Below are positions 46,176 to 57,955 of a stretch of DNA of 64,000 bases, piece after piece. This DNA comes from Anaeramoeba flamelloides (taxonomy: Eukaryota > Metamonada > Anaeramoebidae). A model generated the notes under the pieces. It saw only the letters and a list, made by a program, of their open reading frames with translations, had not been told where the DNA came from and made no database searches. Location: positions 6,160,501 to 6,224,500 of the forward strand of contig JANTQA010000012.1 of the NCBI GenBank assembly GCA_027625915.1, written 5' to 3'. Positions within the stretch are counted from its first letter, which is position 1; the number at the start of each line of letters is the position of its first letter. The position numbers were made by a program, and so were the translations under genes.

Positions 46176-47964
46176 TTAGAGCTGAAAATTATCAAGAAAA
46201 AAGTTTCCTGAATAAGTTTCTGTTTGAGAGTTGAAGGATATGTCTATAAAATCTGAGTCATAAAAGTTGTATAAGGTGTGTTGTATATCTGAAAAATCTT
46301 GGGAATCAAAAGATTCAAAGCTGTTAAAATTTGAGTTATTGTTAATATTTGTTGAGAAGGGTTCCTTCTTTAAAGGGGTAAAATCATTGTCATAAGAGTC
46401 ATCTTCTAAGGCTATTTCGTTGATTTGAAAGAATTCATATTTTTTTTTTTTTGGTGATGTGGGGATTGTTGTTGTTTCACTGCTTTTGAGTAGTGTTTGA
46501 GAGAAGAAATCTTTCTCATTAATGTTATAGGTATTGTTCAGATCCACATTCTCGTTCGTGTTCTTTTGGATTGTTGTTGTGTATTTTTGGTCGGTTGTTG
46601 TGTTCTCATGTTTGAAAGCTGTTTGATCGTATTCTCGTTTTCTTTGGATTGTTTTTTGTTTGGGGCTGATCACATTAAAATCATTTATTGTTCCAATTGT
46701 TTTGAGAAGGTTAAAATCCAAAATTGGGTGGCATGTTTCTGTATTCTCATAGCTTTCTTCTTCATTTTCAATTTTGGGCTTGCTTTCGGTTACTGGTTCG
46801 GGTTGGTTTTTGGAAAAAGATAAATATGCGTCTTTGTTTTTATTTTGAAATTGTCCAAGATCAACGCTTTTTCGAATTTTTTGGTTATTTTTTCTTCGAA
46901 CAACAATAATTTTTTTTCTGTTGTTTTTTCTTCTTCTTTTGATTTTTGCTGGGTGTGGTTCTTGCCTTTTTTGAATTTTCTTTTTCTCTTGAGTCATTTT
47001 TTCATTCTGCTTCAAGGATCGTTTCAGTCGGTTTTCACTGCTAATGTTTGAGTGCCAAAAGTTTTTCAGTTGGTTTCCAGTTCGGCCTTGGAAATAAGTA
47101 GAAATTTTGGTCCATTTGTTTCCAAATTGTTTTTGTAAGGATATTAATAACATTCTTTCTTCTTGTGAGAATCTGCATGTTTTGATTTTTGGGTTCAGCT
47201 GGTTGTTCCATCTATAATTTGGGATTTTTTAGGAATAGTAAAAAAAAAAAAAAAAATAAGTAGAGCAAAAAAATTAAGATCAAAAAAAATAGAAGAAAAA
47301 AAAAAAAAAAAAATTACCTTTCTCTACATTGTTTAGAAATTCGACCAGGTACCAAAGACCCAATTTGATTCCACTTATCGTTGCCAAGTAAATCAACATA
47401 TTTTCTTAAAAACGTATCCTCCTAAAAATTAAAAAAGTAGTTTGGCAAACAAAATTTAAAAAAAAAAAAAAAACATTAAAAAAAGTTAAACGTAAAAGCA
47501 AACTCGAAAAGAAAAAAAATTACAATTTTAGTCCAAGATCCTTTTGTGTTTTTCTTTCTTATCTATTAGATTTCCAAAAATAAAAAAAATTTAAAAAAAA
47601 ATAAGTTTGAGAAGAAAAGTTGGGGGAATGAGGAAAAAGGAAAAAGAAAAAAAAAAAAAAATACCAGAATGTATCTTCTAAAGCACTGGAAAGAGTCTTT
47701 TTGGTGAAAAGAACGAGAACACTTTTCCCAATCATCTTGATGTGAATTTATCATACCCATTAATTTCTCATCCTTTTTTCGAGATAAAAAAATATTAAAA
47801 GCAAAAAGAATTAATTTTAAAAAAGGATTGTGTTTTTGGGTGATTGGCTTGTAAAAAAATTTTACCTCTTCTTTAGTCCAAGAATTCATTTTTCGATCAA
47901 TCTCAATAAGCAATTTTTCGTAAAGTTGTGAAGTTACGAATTCGTTTTGTTTGTTGTGTTCCAT
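46176..47964 (-). CDS. Three-repeat MYB (3R-MYB-like) transcription factor, five exons
   Basis: Exons are 47964-47866, 47772-47665, 47562-47524, 47421-47318 and 47211-46176. The four introns are 93-106 bp, all GT-AG and in phase, and the protein is 461 residues. Three MYB repeats are clear from aromatic spacing: R1 Trp29-Trp48-Tyr67, R2 Trp79-Trp99-Trp118 and R3 Phe131-Trp150-Trp169. R2 ends SKQCRERWNNQLNP, and R3 contains GRTGNQLKNFWHS, the DNA-contacting recognition helix. R1 is the most divergent (third aromatic Tyr, QCFRRY). After R3 come strongly basic clusters (KIKRRRKNNRKK) that would serve as nuclear localisation signals, and then an Asn/Thr/Ser/Asp-rich tail with no known domain. 3R-MYBs bind AACGG sites and control cell-cycle genes in many eukaryotes; that role is inferred. 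The ATG at 47964 is the first in frame. Without splicing, R1 and R2 would be lost. Confidence 0.93.
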
Positions 47965-48479
47965 TTGATTTCAGATTAAGTCAAGTAAAAAAAATATTAA
48001 AAGTGTTGTAATTTAAAGATAAACAAATAAACAATTCTAAATCTAAATTGGTTTTTTTGGAAGAAAAAAAAATAAACAGAAAATAAAAAAAAAAAAAAAA
48101 AATAAAAAATAAACAAAGAAAAAGAAATTTTTTTTGAAAAGTAAAAAGTAAAAAATAAAAACATTTTCGAAAGTCGAAAATTGGGAAAGAAAAAGAAATT
48201 GTTTCAACTAACGTCATTATTCGTAGGAATAAAATTTTGATTTTTTGGAGAAAAGGGAACAAAAAACCTTTTTTTCCTTAAAATTCTGTAAATATGAAGG
48301 AAAAAATCTAACACAAAACCTGAACAATTCTTTTGGCCTTTTATTAAATACGATGGTCTTCGTCATTTATTAAAATAAATTCTATTGTTCTTATTTTTGT
48401 TCAAAACTGTTGCTAAAATATCCTGTTAAGAATTTCTTGGCTTCTGATTGAAAATAAAAATCGTGTTTCTTTTTTGGAT
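47965..48479. other. 5' flank of the MYB gene
   Basis: A-rich runs at 48065-48110. No feature is supported, and the minus frame at 47981-48262 is Phe-rich and driven by the runs. Confidence 0.45.
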
Positions 48480-48835
48480 GTAAACCTTTACATAACTAAT
48501 CAATAAGAAACCAATCAGTAAATATTTCATTGGTTTTTGAAAGTTCTATTTTTAAAATAATTTCACAAAGGAAATGATCAAATTTGAAATGTTTCAAAAT
48601 AAAATAGATAGTATTTTTTGATACAGTTTTGGCTGATAAAAAACATATATTTCAATAAAATTGAGAACAATAAGAAAAATTTAGAACAAATTCTCTTCAT
48701 AATGAAAAATTAACTGAAATGTCAATAGAGTTTACCCCCAAAATCGGTTCGAACGTAGATATACTATCAGATGTGGACTAGATTTTACCATTGATCAAGA
48801 AGAAAAAATAGCCTTGATATTATTTTGAAACTTTG
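48480..48835 (+). repeat. MITE of the 6608-7012 family, copy 3
   Basis: AATAAGAAACCAATCAGTAAATA, TTTTGAAAGTTCTATT, ATGATCAAATTTGAAA and GATCAAGAAGAAAAAATAGCC follow the family order. The right end TATTATTTTGAAAC corresponds to the terminal repeat. Confidence 0.65.
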
Positions 48836-48949
48836 GTTTTATTTTATGATCGAGGGTTTTTTGATTTACTGTTTTTAGTCGAGTTATAATGTAATGGGTT
48901 AGTTTATACCATGTTGTGTATCTACTGTTATCAAAATAATACAAAAAGA

Positions 48950-49345
48950 AAAGTGAAATCAATGTTTCAATATAAAAAGTGTGTTTTTTTTTTTATAGAA
49001 GACCGATATATATTAGCTGATCAAATAAACCAACACTAAAACTAAAGTAAATATGGTGGTGATTTCTAAAAGTTCTATTATTAAAAACAAAATTTTAAAA
49101 TCGAAGGATCAAATCATATAATTTATCTCTAAAAAAAAAATTAATTTTTTGATTTTTATCTAAAAACAAACAATTTCCAAAAAAACAGTAAAAATTGATA
49201 AATTTTTAACAAATTGCATAAATAATTTAAATTTTACTGAAAATATCCAGTCCTTTTCTATCAAATGCGATTTGAACTTATTTATTCTATTGGGTAACGA
49301 ATTAGATTTAACATTTGAAAAAGAAGAAAAAAAAGCACGGATGAT
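48950..49345 (+). repeat. MITE of the 6608-7012 family, copy 4
   Basis: It is closest to copy 1: TTATAGAAGACCGATATAT, AAACCAACA, AAAGTTCTATTATTAAAAACAA and GAAGAAAAAAAAGCACGGAT. It follows copy 3 by about 115 bp in the same orientation, so the pair is a near-tandem. Confidence 0.7.
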
Positions 49346-50861
49346 ACTGATAAAATCTAAATAATTTCAAAAAATTTTTAGTTCAATTTCCATTTTGATA
49401 AATCTTTGAAGTGTTTCTTATCAAAGAGTCCAAGACAAAGAAAATTTTGAAGAAAAACTAATTTTACAGAGTTTCTTAACACTTGACTACAAAAAATGCT
49501 TTATTCAAAGCTTGGTCAGAATAATTTCAAAAAGGAAAATCAAATAAAAATTTCCAAATATAAATTGTAATATAGCAGTATTTTGAAAAATGGGTTCAAG
49601 GTTTTGGGCCTGGATAATTTTGATCACTACAATTAAAAAATCTCACCATTGAATGAAATAATATTAGTTCCCCATGGTTCCAATGCCTCAAAAAATGTAA
49701 TTATGAAAAGAGAACTAAGTACCGATCTCATTAATTACAAAATGGGACTTTAATTATACCAATCAAAAACACCAACGCCTTTTTATTCTTATTGTAATAC
49801 AACATCTAACATAATGTTTGATAGTATCAGTTTTTAAATATAAATGCTGTGTGATAATCCGTTTTATTTTTTTAAAATTTTTCATTTTAAAATGAATTTG
49901 CAATATAAAAATGTGTATATTTTTCGCATTGTGAATGAAAATTTATTATTTTTTATAGTATAAAAGGTGCCCAAAATTGAAATTATTTTTTGAGTAAAAT
50001 TATAGGTTTGAGTTATTTATTTTTCTAATTACATTTTTTTTTAATAATGGAAATTTAGATAAATAATATTGAATAATATATTAGTTAAAGAAGTTTTATT
50101 TGATCATTTTAATGTACAGTCACATAAGAAAAGAGTATATACACCTTAAATTCGAATGATAAGTTCACCAGTCTTCCTGTATTATTTTATCAAAAAGAGA
50201 AAAATATATCTACACAGTTAAGAAAAAATATTAATAAAATGAAAATAATATTAATAATGTACTGCTTAACAATATTTCTTTTTAAAAGAATCCCAAAATG
50301 TAAACTATCTTTCATAATAATTGGCCCATTAAAAATCAAAATTTAAATAAATTTTTTTTTAATAATTGAAGTTATCTATTCTAATATAAAAATTTAGATT
50401 TTAACATTCAATACTATACTCAAGAGATATTTATTTTTTGTCTAAAAATAAAAGAAAAAAAAATAAAAAAAACAGTTAAAAAAAACTGGGCCATTTATTT
50501 TGAAAGAAGCATTACATAAAAAATAGAAAATTTAAAAAAGTAAAAAAACCCATTTATCGATTCTCCTTCCATTTGAATAAGTAAATCTAATCTATTTTTC
50601 ATATTTGAAACCAAATTTTTCATTAATTCATCTGTTACTTTCCAATTTTTGATTTTCTTTTTCCATTTTAACAAAACACTTTTGAAAAAACAAAAAAGAG
50701 AAAAAATGATTTATTTGCAAACTTTTCATTGTGAGAGGATAAATTTCAAAACGATACAAAAGCAATTCATTATTCAAATGTAATATAGGCCATTTATTGT
50801 GGAATTTAGTTTAGTTAGCTGAAAAAATGAATTAATCTGAAAAATCAAATAATTAAATAAT
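49346..50861. other. AT-rich stretch with no recognisable feature
   Basis: No frame or shared repeat is supported. A somewhat less AT-rich patch at 49590-49780 (GGTTTTGGGCCTGGATAATT) has no identified partner. Confidence 0.4.
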
Positions 50862-51395
50862 AAACCCAAATTCAAATTTTTTAACACACCAAAATTTGAT
50901 TGGTGAAAAAAAATCTTATTTAATCAATCCAAGAAGAAATACCAAATTAAAACCATTCACTAATTCAAATGTTAACACTAGTTTATAAATTACAATGCCC
51001 AAAGAACAAAAAATAAACAATTACCAATACTAATAAATCAAGGGTGTGCTAAAAAGTTTGGGGAGAGCAAACAAAAAAAAAACCATTGGTAAATTCGTTG
51101 AAATTCTAACGAACATTGACCGATAAAATGGCCAGATACTACCAATTAGCTTTTTTTGAGTTCTTCTATTTGGAACAACTCAACTTTAACCTAATATCAA
51201 TTGTTGAAAAAAATGTTGATCGAACGAAACAAATTACGTAATTAAAAAATGAAATGAAAAAAAAAAACTAAAAGATGAAAAAATGATTTTCATATTTTTC
51301 AAAAATCAAAATTATTTGCAATTTGAATGAAATTGTAGTATTGTGTTTCTTTGGGACATTTTAACAGTGTGGAAAATTTTGAATTTTAGTTTAGA
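50862..51395 (+). repeat. About 540 bp dispersed element (AACACACC...GTGTGGAAAA), copy 3
   Basis: It matches 40155-40705 throughout, e.g. CTTATTTAATCAATCCAAGA, TCTATTTGGAACAACTCAAC and CTAAAAGATGAAAAAATGAT. The ends CAAATTTTTTAACACACC and GTGTGGAAAATTTTGAATTT form imperfect inverted repeats. Confidence 0.75.
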
Positions 51396-51739
51396 TTATT
51401 ATTTTAAATTATTTTTAAAATATTTTGGATTATTTGAAATAAAATTTACCCATGAGAAAAAAATAAACTAAAACAATTAATATTTAGATTTTTATTCATA
51501 AAAAATTCAAGTTAATATAAGAATTAAAACATTTGAAAAAATAGTCTATTTGATAATTATAAATAGTAATTTATTAAATACCAGAATATTGTTATTTTGT
51601 CCAGTAGTTAAAGAGTTGGAAAAGTGTGAGCTATTTACAATATGTGGCGACGACTTTTAACATAATACTAAATTAACCCATTTTTTTTTTTTTTTTTCAG
51701 ACTTGCGGATAGAAAGATATGAAATAATAAATAAATAAA

Positions 51740-51777
<38 letters not shown>

Positions 51778-53526
51778 TATACAATATTGTTCATATTCAG
51801 ATTTTGGTTTGTGAGAAGGTCTTGTATCAATATAAAAGACCCAAAAATATTAAATATCAACATTTCAAAAATTTCATTATAATTTAAATTTTGCTTGTAA
51901 ATGGGTTGATTTTCTTATTAAAATTTTCAAAAAAAAGAGACTATTTCCCTTTTATTAAAAAAAAAAAACATTTTAACCTTTCAATATCTTAATAAATCTT
52001 TTATAAATTTAATTTTGAAAATACAATCCCTTATTTTTATTCCATTTGACTACAATTCTTTTATTTGTTTTATACATACAATTTGAATCTATCCTTTACT
52101 CTTGTTAAATTTCCATACTACATTTAGATAGTTTGTATATTTTACAAATTTTGTGTACCACTATTGACCCGTGGCAGTTTTTTTTCAAATAATATCTTGA
52201 ACCAAAGATATTACTATTTTTAACAATACAATAACGGAATATATCCAAGTATACTATATTTATAAACTTTTTAAAAAATAAAAATTAAAAAAAAAAAAAA
52301 AAAAATGATAAAGAAAAAAAAATAATTTATTTCTTGATCTTTTATTTAAATATTTTATAAAGTTACTTATTAATTCTTTAAATGGTGATATTTTTAATTC
52401 TTCATGAAAAAAACCCACTCTCAAAATTATTGATTAATAAACTACTTGTCATTAAAAAAGAATTCATAAAATCAATTTCAATCCTCTTTAATATAATTCA
52501 TCTTATTATCGTTTTTTTTTTTTTTTTTTTTCAATAAAATATGATATTTTTGAATTTATTGAGAAAAAAAAAATTATCGGATGTACTTAATTGATTTTAC
52601 TAATCTTTTTTTTCCAATTTAACTGAAAACACCCAATAATTCTGAATTCTTGATTTCAATTTTTTTACAAATTATTTTTCCACTAAACCGAAATGTATAT
52701 TTTTCTTCACTGTTTTTTGATTCCAAGAATTCAATCCTTTTAATTTAACGTTTTAGAATCGTTGATTTTTTTGGCTTTGTTTGATAAACATATTGAAAAA
52801 GGAATTTTGAAAACAGATTTCTAAAAAAATATTTTTGTTAAAAAGTTAAAAATAGTAACACTTTAAAAAAAAAACACCAATTATTTGTTTGGGCATATCC
52901 AAATTGAAAAGATAAAGTAGAAAAAAAGCTTCGAAAATATAATTTGGTTATTTTTTTTTTTTTTTTTTTTATGATTCTTTATTCTAATAAGTTTCTTTAG
53001 AAATATAATCTTTCTTATGTGTTATTCAACAAGAAAAGAAAATATTTTTTTAATATTCACACCTTGCTTTTCTATTTTTTTTCTATCATTTTAAGATTTA
53101 TTTCAAAAATTCATATATGAATTTCTAGATCCAAAACACAATTTAACATACCAAAAATTTACACAAAAAAAAGTGTTATAAAAAAATGAAAAATTATTGA
53201 TTCAATTCTGGTTTAAATTAAGTTCCAAATACAAAAAGACCAATTAACTGTATTTTGGTTAAAAAGTTAAATATCTCTTTTCTCACAAAAAAAACTTTTT
53301 CAGTAATATTAGAATGCCAATTAAAAATTTAAAATTGTTAAAATGTTCCTACTTCCTTAAGAAAAAAAATTTTTTTCAAACTGCCTCAAAATGACTTTTT
53401 CCATATAACAAAAACTTTGAAGAAATTCTTTGTATTCAAATTTAAAATCAAATAATTTTCGATCTTCATTTTTTCCCAATCTACGAATAGTAAAAATTGC
53501 GGATTGTTGTTTTTGCTTTGAATAAA
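51396..53526. other. Stretch upstream of ALG6 with a CA microsatellite
   Basis: A (CA)n run of about 36 bases lies at 51739-51774. T- and A-runs of about 20 occur at 51680-51700, 52285-52305, 52510-52530 and 52950-52970. No gene is supported. The ALG6 promoter should be near 53300-53520. Confidence 0.5.
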
Positions 53527-55146
53527 ATGATTGAAAAATTAAAGCCCCCAAAAAGGTATTTAGGAATAATAATTAGTATACTTGTTGGGGTTACGCTTCG
53601 AATTTGCCTTGGAACAAATCCATATTCTGGGGAATCTAGCCCACCACTCTATGGCGATTACGAAGCGCAGCGCCATTGGATGGAGATAACATCAAACTTA
53701 CCAGTGAGTGAGTGGTATCAAAACAGTACCTCAAACGATTTACTTTATTGGGGCCTTGACTATCCACCGCTTACTGCATACCATTCCTATCTTATGGGTA
53801 AGATCTTTTCAATTGTGGATGACGGGGATTTCATGAGGCTGTACACATCAAGGGGATATGAAACAGAGTTTACAAAGATGGTTATGAGAATGAGTGTCAT
53901 AGTATCCGATCTGTTGCTGTTATTTCCTTCTTTATATTTAGTGACCAAAATTGATTTTACTCACTCAACAGAACGCGATAATTTTCAAGAGGGTGTTAAT
54001 CAAAAAAAAAAGGGAAAAGGAAAAGAAAAAGAAAAAGAAAAAGAACAAGAAAAAGAAAAAGAAAAAAAAAAGGTAAGCAATAACAAGCAAAAAAACATCT
54101 TAATTTGGAATTTAATGCTTCTTCAACCAGCACTATTATTGATAGATCATGTCCATTTCCAATATAATTCGATTGGCTTATCAATAATAATTTTTGCATA
54201 TTATCTTGCATGCCAAGATAAATGGTCTATAAGTCTAATTTGTTTTTATTTGGGTTGCTTCTACAAACAAATGAATCTCTATTATGCAATCCCCTTTGCA
54301 ATTTATTACCTTACCCAACTAATTAAAAAAAAGAAATATCGTGTTTTATTTCTCGGCTTCCCTTTCATATCGATTTGCTGCCTTTCCATTACCTTTTTAC
54401 CTTGGTTACTAACTTCCGCCGATTCATTGAAACAAGTGATCCATAGAATTTTTCCTTTTGAAAGGTTAATTTACGAAGACAAGCTAGCCAATTTTTGGTG
54501 CTTAATATCCCCAATCATCGATTTCCGCAATGATTATTCGATCCACATTACCAAATTGTTTTCCTTAGGTGCGACTCTTTTTTTTGCAATGCCTTCAAAT
54601 TATAATTTGGCAAGGTATGGTGGGCAACGAAGATTTAAATTTGCGTTACTTAACACCTCGTTGGCATTTTTTTTATTTAGTTTCCAAGTGCATGAAAAAT
54701 CAATCTTGATCCCTGCAATGATCGCAACATTATTTATCCAAGACAAAGAGTTATCAATTTATTCCTTTTGGTTTATTCTTACTTCGGCATTTAGTTTATT
54801 TCCCCTTATACAAAGGGAACATTCAGAACTGGCCTATATATCCGCAGTGGGGATATTTGTTACAGCTTATTGGCTAATAGCTTGGAACCAAATTAAAATA
54901 ACCTATTTAACAAAAAAATTATTATTAGTTAATTCTTTAATAATTATTTTCGCCCATGGCTTGATTTATATTCAAATAACACCCAGCTATCCAGATATCG
55001 GTGAGCTGATATTCCATTCTATTATCGGTTTGAATTTCGGATTGGCTTATATATTCTTTTCCTACAAACAATTCACAATACCCTCAAATTTTACAAACAA
55101 GAAGTTTGGATCACAAAACACAGATAATTTTAAAAAATTAAAATAA
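53527..55146 (+). CDS. alg6: ALG6 dolichyl-phosphate-glucose glucosyltransferase (GT57 family)
   Basis: It is a single exon of 539 residues, from the first in-frame ATG at 53527. The luminal N-terminal segment has the GT57 signature YGDYEAQRHWMEIT (residues 42-55, with Asp44 in the catalytic position), followed by NLPVSEWY and YWGLDYPPLTAYHSY, which are diagnostic of ALG6 rather than ALG8. Later come the conserved LLIDHVHFQYN (about 204-214), FYKQMNLYYA and many transmembrane helices, as expected for a polytopic ER enzyme. It adds the first alpha-1,3-glucose to the Man9GlcNAc2 dolichol-linked N-glycan precursor. An unusual Lys/Glu-rich insert (about 157-190) lies in the loop before LIDHVHFQYN. 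Presence of ALG6 implies the organism builds glucosylated N-glycan precursors. No introns, unlike most genes here. Confidence 0.95.
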   Translation: MIEKLKPPKRYLGIIISILVGVTLRICLGTNPYSGESSPPLYGDYEAQRHWMEITSNLPVSEWYQNSTSNDLLYWGLDYPPLTAYHSYLMGKIFSIVDDGDFMRLYTSRGYETEFTKMVMRMSVIVSDLLLLFPSLYLVTKIDFTHSTERDNFQEGVNQKKKGKGKEKEKEKEQEKEKEKKKVSNNKQKNILIWNLMLLQPALLLIDHVHFQYNSIGLSIIIFAYYLACQDKWSISLICFYLGCFYKQMNLYYAIPFAIYYLTQLIKKKKYRVLFLGFPFISICCLSITFLPWLLTSADSLKQVIHRIFPFERLIYEDKLANFWCLISPIIDFRNDYSIHITKLFSLGATLFFAMPSNYNLARYGGQRRFKFALLNTSLAFFLFSFQVHEKSILIPAMIATLFIQDKELSIYSFWFILTSAFSLFPLIQREHSELAYISAVGIFVTAYWLIAWNQIKITYLTKKLLLVNSLIIIFAHGLIYIQITPSYPDIGELIFHSIIGLNFGLAYIFFSYKQFTIPSNFTNKKFGSQNTDNFKKLK

Positions 55147-56029
55147 AACAATTTTTATGTTGTTTGAAAAAAGTTTTCAATTATATCTTTTAAACAGGAG
55201 ATAAACATAAATAAACCTATTTACAGGGATGTTTTATAAAAATATTTGTTATTCATTTTTAAAACTACTTTATAAAATGATTGAAATTTATTTTTACAAT
55301 AAATACTTTTCTTTCACTTTGCGTATATTTTTTTTTGTTTTATTTTTTGTATTATTACCGAAAAACGCTTTTAAATTTCTAATAATTGGATTTTTGACTT
55401 GTTGTTTTAAAAATTTTAAATCACTTTGCCGAATTAATAGTTTTTTTTATTTGGAATCATCTTGTACAATTATTTTCTTCCCCATTTAGATCAATCATTT
55501 CCTATTTAAATTATCCAACACTTATTCCTTCGAAATTTTGCTTTAATAAAAATTAATTCTACTTGGGGTTTTCTCATAAAATCAAATAAAAAAAAAGTAC
55601 TTTATTTTTTTTTTTAATAATCACAATATTTTGGATTTTTAAAAAAAATAAATTATTGATTAGATTATTCGAGGATATCTTTTAAAATTTATGAAAAAGT
55701 TTAAAATTCTGATATTAAATAAAAACCTTGTTAATTTTTGAAATATCATGATAAATGTCAAAATATCGAGGTAAAAAATTTGTCACGATATAACAGTCGA
55801 TGTATTTTGATCTAAACTCTTTTTCAAATAAAAGGGAACAGAAAATTTCACGAATTATTGATAACTGAATCAAATTAATTGTAGTGCTATTCTAAAAGAT
55901 AAAAAACACTTTAAAACATAAAAAAAAAACTCAACTAAAGATTTAAAACTCATCAAAACAAATCAAGAAAAATATAAAATTTAATATTTTAAAAATTGGT
56001 GTGTACTTTTATTTGAAATGAGAAATCTC
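55147..56029. other. 3' flank of ALG6
   Basis: AT-rich; the plus frame at 55229-55489 is Phe/Tyr/Ile-rich with no domain. Nothing else is recognised. Confidence 0.45.
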
Positions 56030-56400
56030 GTTTTGTAAATTGTAGAGAAAAAGAATTATCAAATCAATAGCAACCTTTGAATACGTTGAAATTGGAAAAA
56101 GTTCTTTATATTGTATTGATAACTCTTTACACTTCGAACTTTTGTTCTTTAAAGTCTCCTTTTCAATATAAAGCCACAATTCATCTGGTTCTTTTGATAG
56201 AATAGTTTTTTTTTTCTTTATTTTTCTCTTTTCTTTGTTCCATACATCAATTCAATAATTCTCTTTCTTAATTCCTACATCTAGTCCATTTGAAAGCAAA
56301 CTTAAACTGTTTCCATTGATACACTGGCAGATATTTTCCAAAGTGTTTTTTTTTTATCTTGTTTTTTTCATTTTTCAACTGTTCCATATCCATAAATAAA
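56030..56400 (-). pseudogene. Decayed coding remnant, unknown family
   Basis: On the minus strand, protein-like segments appear in different frames: an ATG-led piece with KKKHFGKYLPVYQWKQFKF near 56390-56290, and a later piece LSKEPDELWLYIEKETLKNK through LFPISTYSKVAIDL near 56205-56040. They are separated by breaks. It could be an old host gene or a transposon gene; I cannot assign it. Confidence 0.3.
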
Positions 56401-57609
56401 AAAATGAAAAAATGAATAATTAAAATGAAAATAATCAATAGGAAATTCTCTTATTAAACATTAAATTCGATAGTATTGATGATTTGAGAGGTTTGCCCTT
56501 TTTTTTGGAAAAAAGTTTAATTCGAAGAGATTGAAAAAAAGAATGATCTTTTAGATAAAGTAGTTTGTATTTTTTTCTATTTTTTCTATTTTTTCCCTTG
56601 TTGAAATCCTTTTTATTGGGAAGAAGAGTCACTTAGGAGAAAAATACAGTGTTACTTGCTAATATTTGGATGATAGAAACCAGTGGGTGTGGGTAACTTG
56701 AAAATAAAATGAAAAGACAAAAACAATTACTTGAACGACCAAAAAAGATTTGATCAAAAAGAAAAAAAATTGTAACTACTAAACAACAACCACATAACGA
56801 AGGATTCATAATTTCTTAGTAATAATTAAAGCATAAAATACTAAATAAAGGAACCATGGCTTTTTTTGAGTGTTCTTAATAAAAGATAACCTTAGTGTTT
56901 TTTTTTTTAATTTTTTACCAATCTATTCTTATAAACCTTTTTTAAATTTCTTTTTTTTTTCTTTTTTCAATTATTTTAAATTTTTTATTTTCGATTTTTT
57001 CACTATAAAGAAAAATTTTTATTGATCTATCTATTAATAATCGTGAAATCTATAACTTTAAGCTTAAATTTCGTTTCAGAATTATAATTCTCAAAATTGT
57101 GTAAGTGTGATGTATACTTGACCAATAATAATATTATTCAGAATTTATTTGCAAGTAATTACGAAATACTCTCTTCATATTAAGATTAAGTCTATTATAA
57201 AAAGGATCAATTTTAGAAATTTTATTTTTTATATTAAAATCTAAATGAAAACTCATTTTTTTAAAATAAATAGCAGAATATATCTAGGATCAAGATCTGG
57301 TTTCCAAATTTTAAGAGATAAAATTCAAATTGTTCTTTATTATGACGAGTATATATTTAAAGTAAGATTTAATATATATATATATATATAAAATAATAAA
57401 AATTCTTCACTTTCCAGAGGCAGTAAGATTAAATACTTGACCAAAGACCTTTTGTTTAATAACAATCTTTTGGTGTTGTCTTTATAATTAGAAAAAAAAG
57501 GAGAAAATTCAAATTCTACACAACCATTATTAAAGTGTTTTCTCCTGATTGGGGTTCTTGCTACAGTGTGACAAACTGACGGAGTTCAGAAGATTTAACA
57601 AGTGTCTCA
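56401..57609. other. AT-rich stretch with a TA run
   Basis: A (TA)n run of about 20 bases lies at 57372-57392. No gene or shared repeat is supported. Confidence 0.45.
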
Positions 57610-57955
57610 AATTAATCCTGTGCTTTTTTTTTTTTCTTGTTATGTTACAATATCTCGTTAAGTAAACAAGAGTATTTCTAGATTAAAATCTGTTTTGAAG
57701 GTAAGTCCCTTGATATTTTGAGATAGTTTTTAATTATAAATTGAATTAGTTTAAAATTTTTCTCAATTTTTTGGAAATTTTTGTTTTTTCAAATGGGTGA
57801 ATTTTGTACAAAATTAATACAATTTTTTGGAAGCATATTTACCTTTAATCCCTTCATTTAAAGAATTTTTTTTAGTAGAACAGAACTTTAAGAAACCAAC
57901 GGGTATTTGTTTGTTGTTTATTGTCCGTTTTGTTGATCAGTTAATGTTCCAACCT
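57610..57955 (-). repeat. MITE of the 6608-7012 family, copy 5, inverted
   Basis: On the minus strand, AACTGATCAACAAAACGGAC, AACAAACAAATACCCGTTGG and TTTCTTAAAGTTCTGTTCTA are followed by the family's AAGAAAAAAAAAAAGCAC end. It is the only one of the five copies in this orientation. Confidence 0.65.

Noticed and set aside
51657-51863. Minus-strand frame with repeated Cys-Val
   Set aside because: It is the translation of the CA microsatellite.
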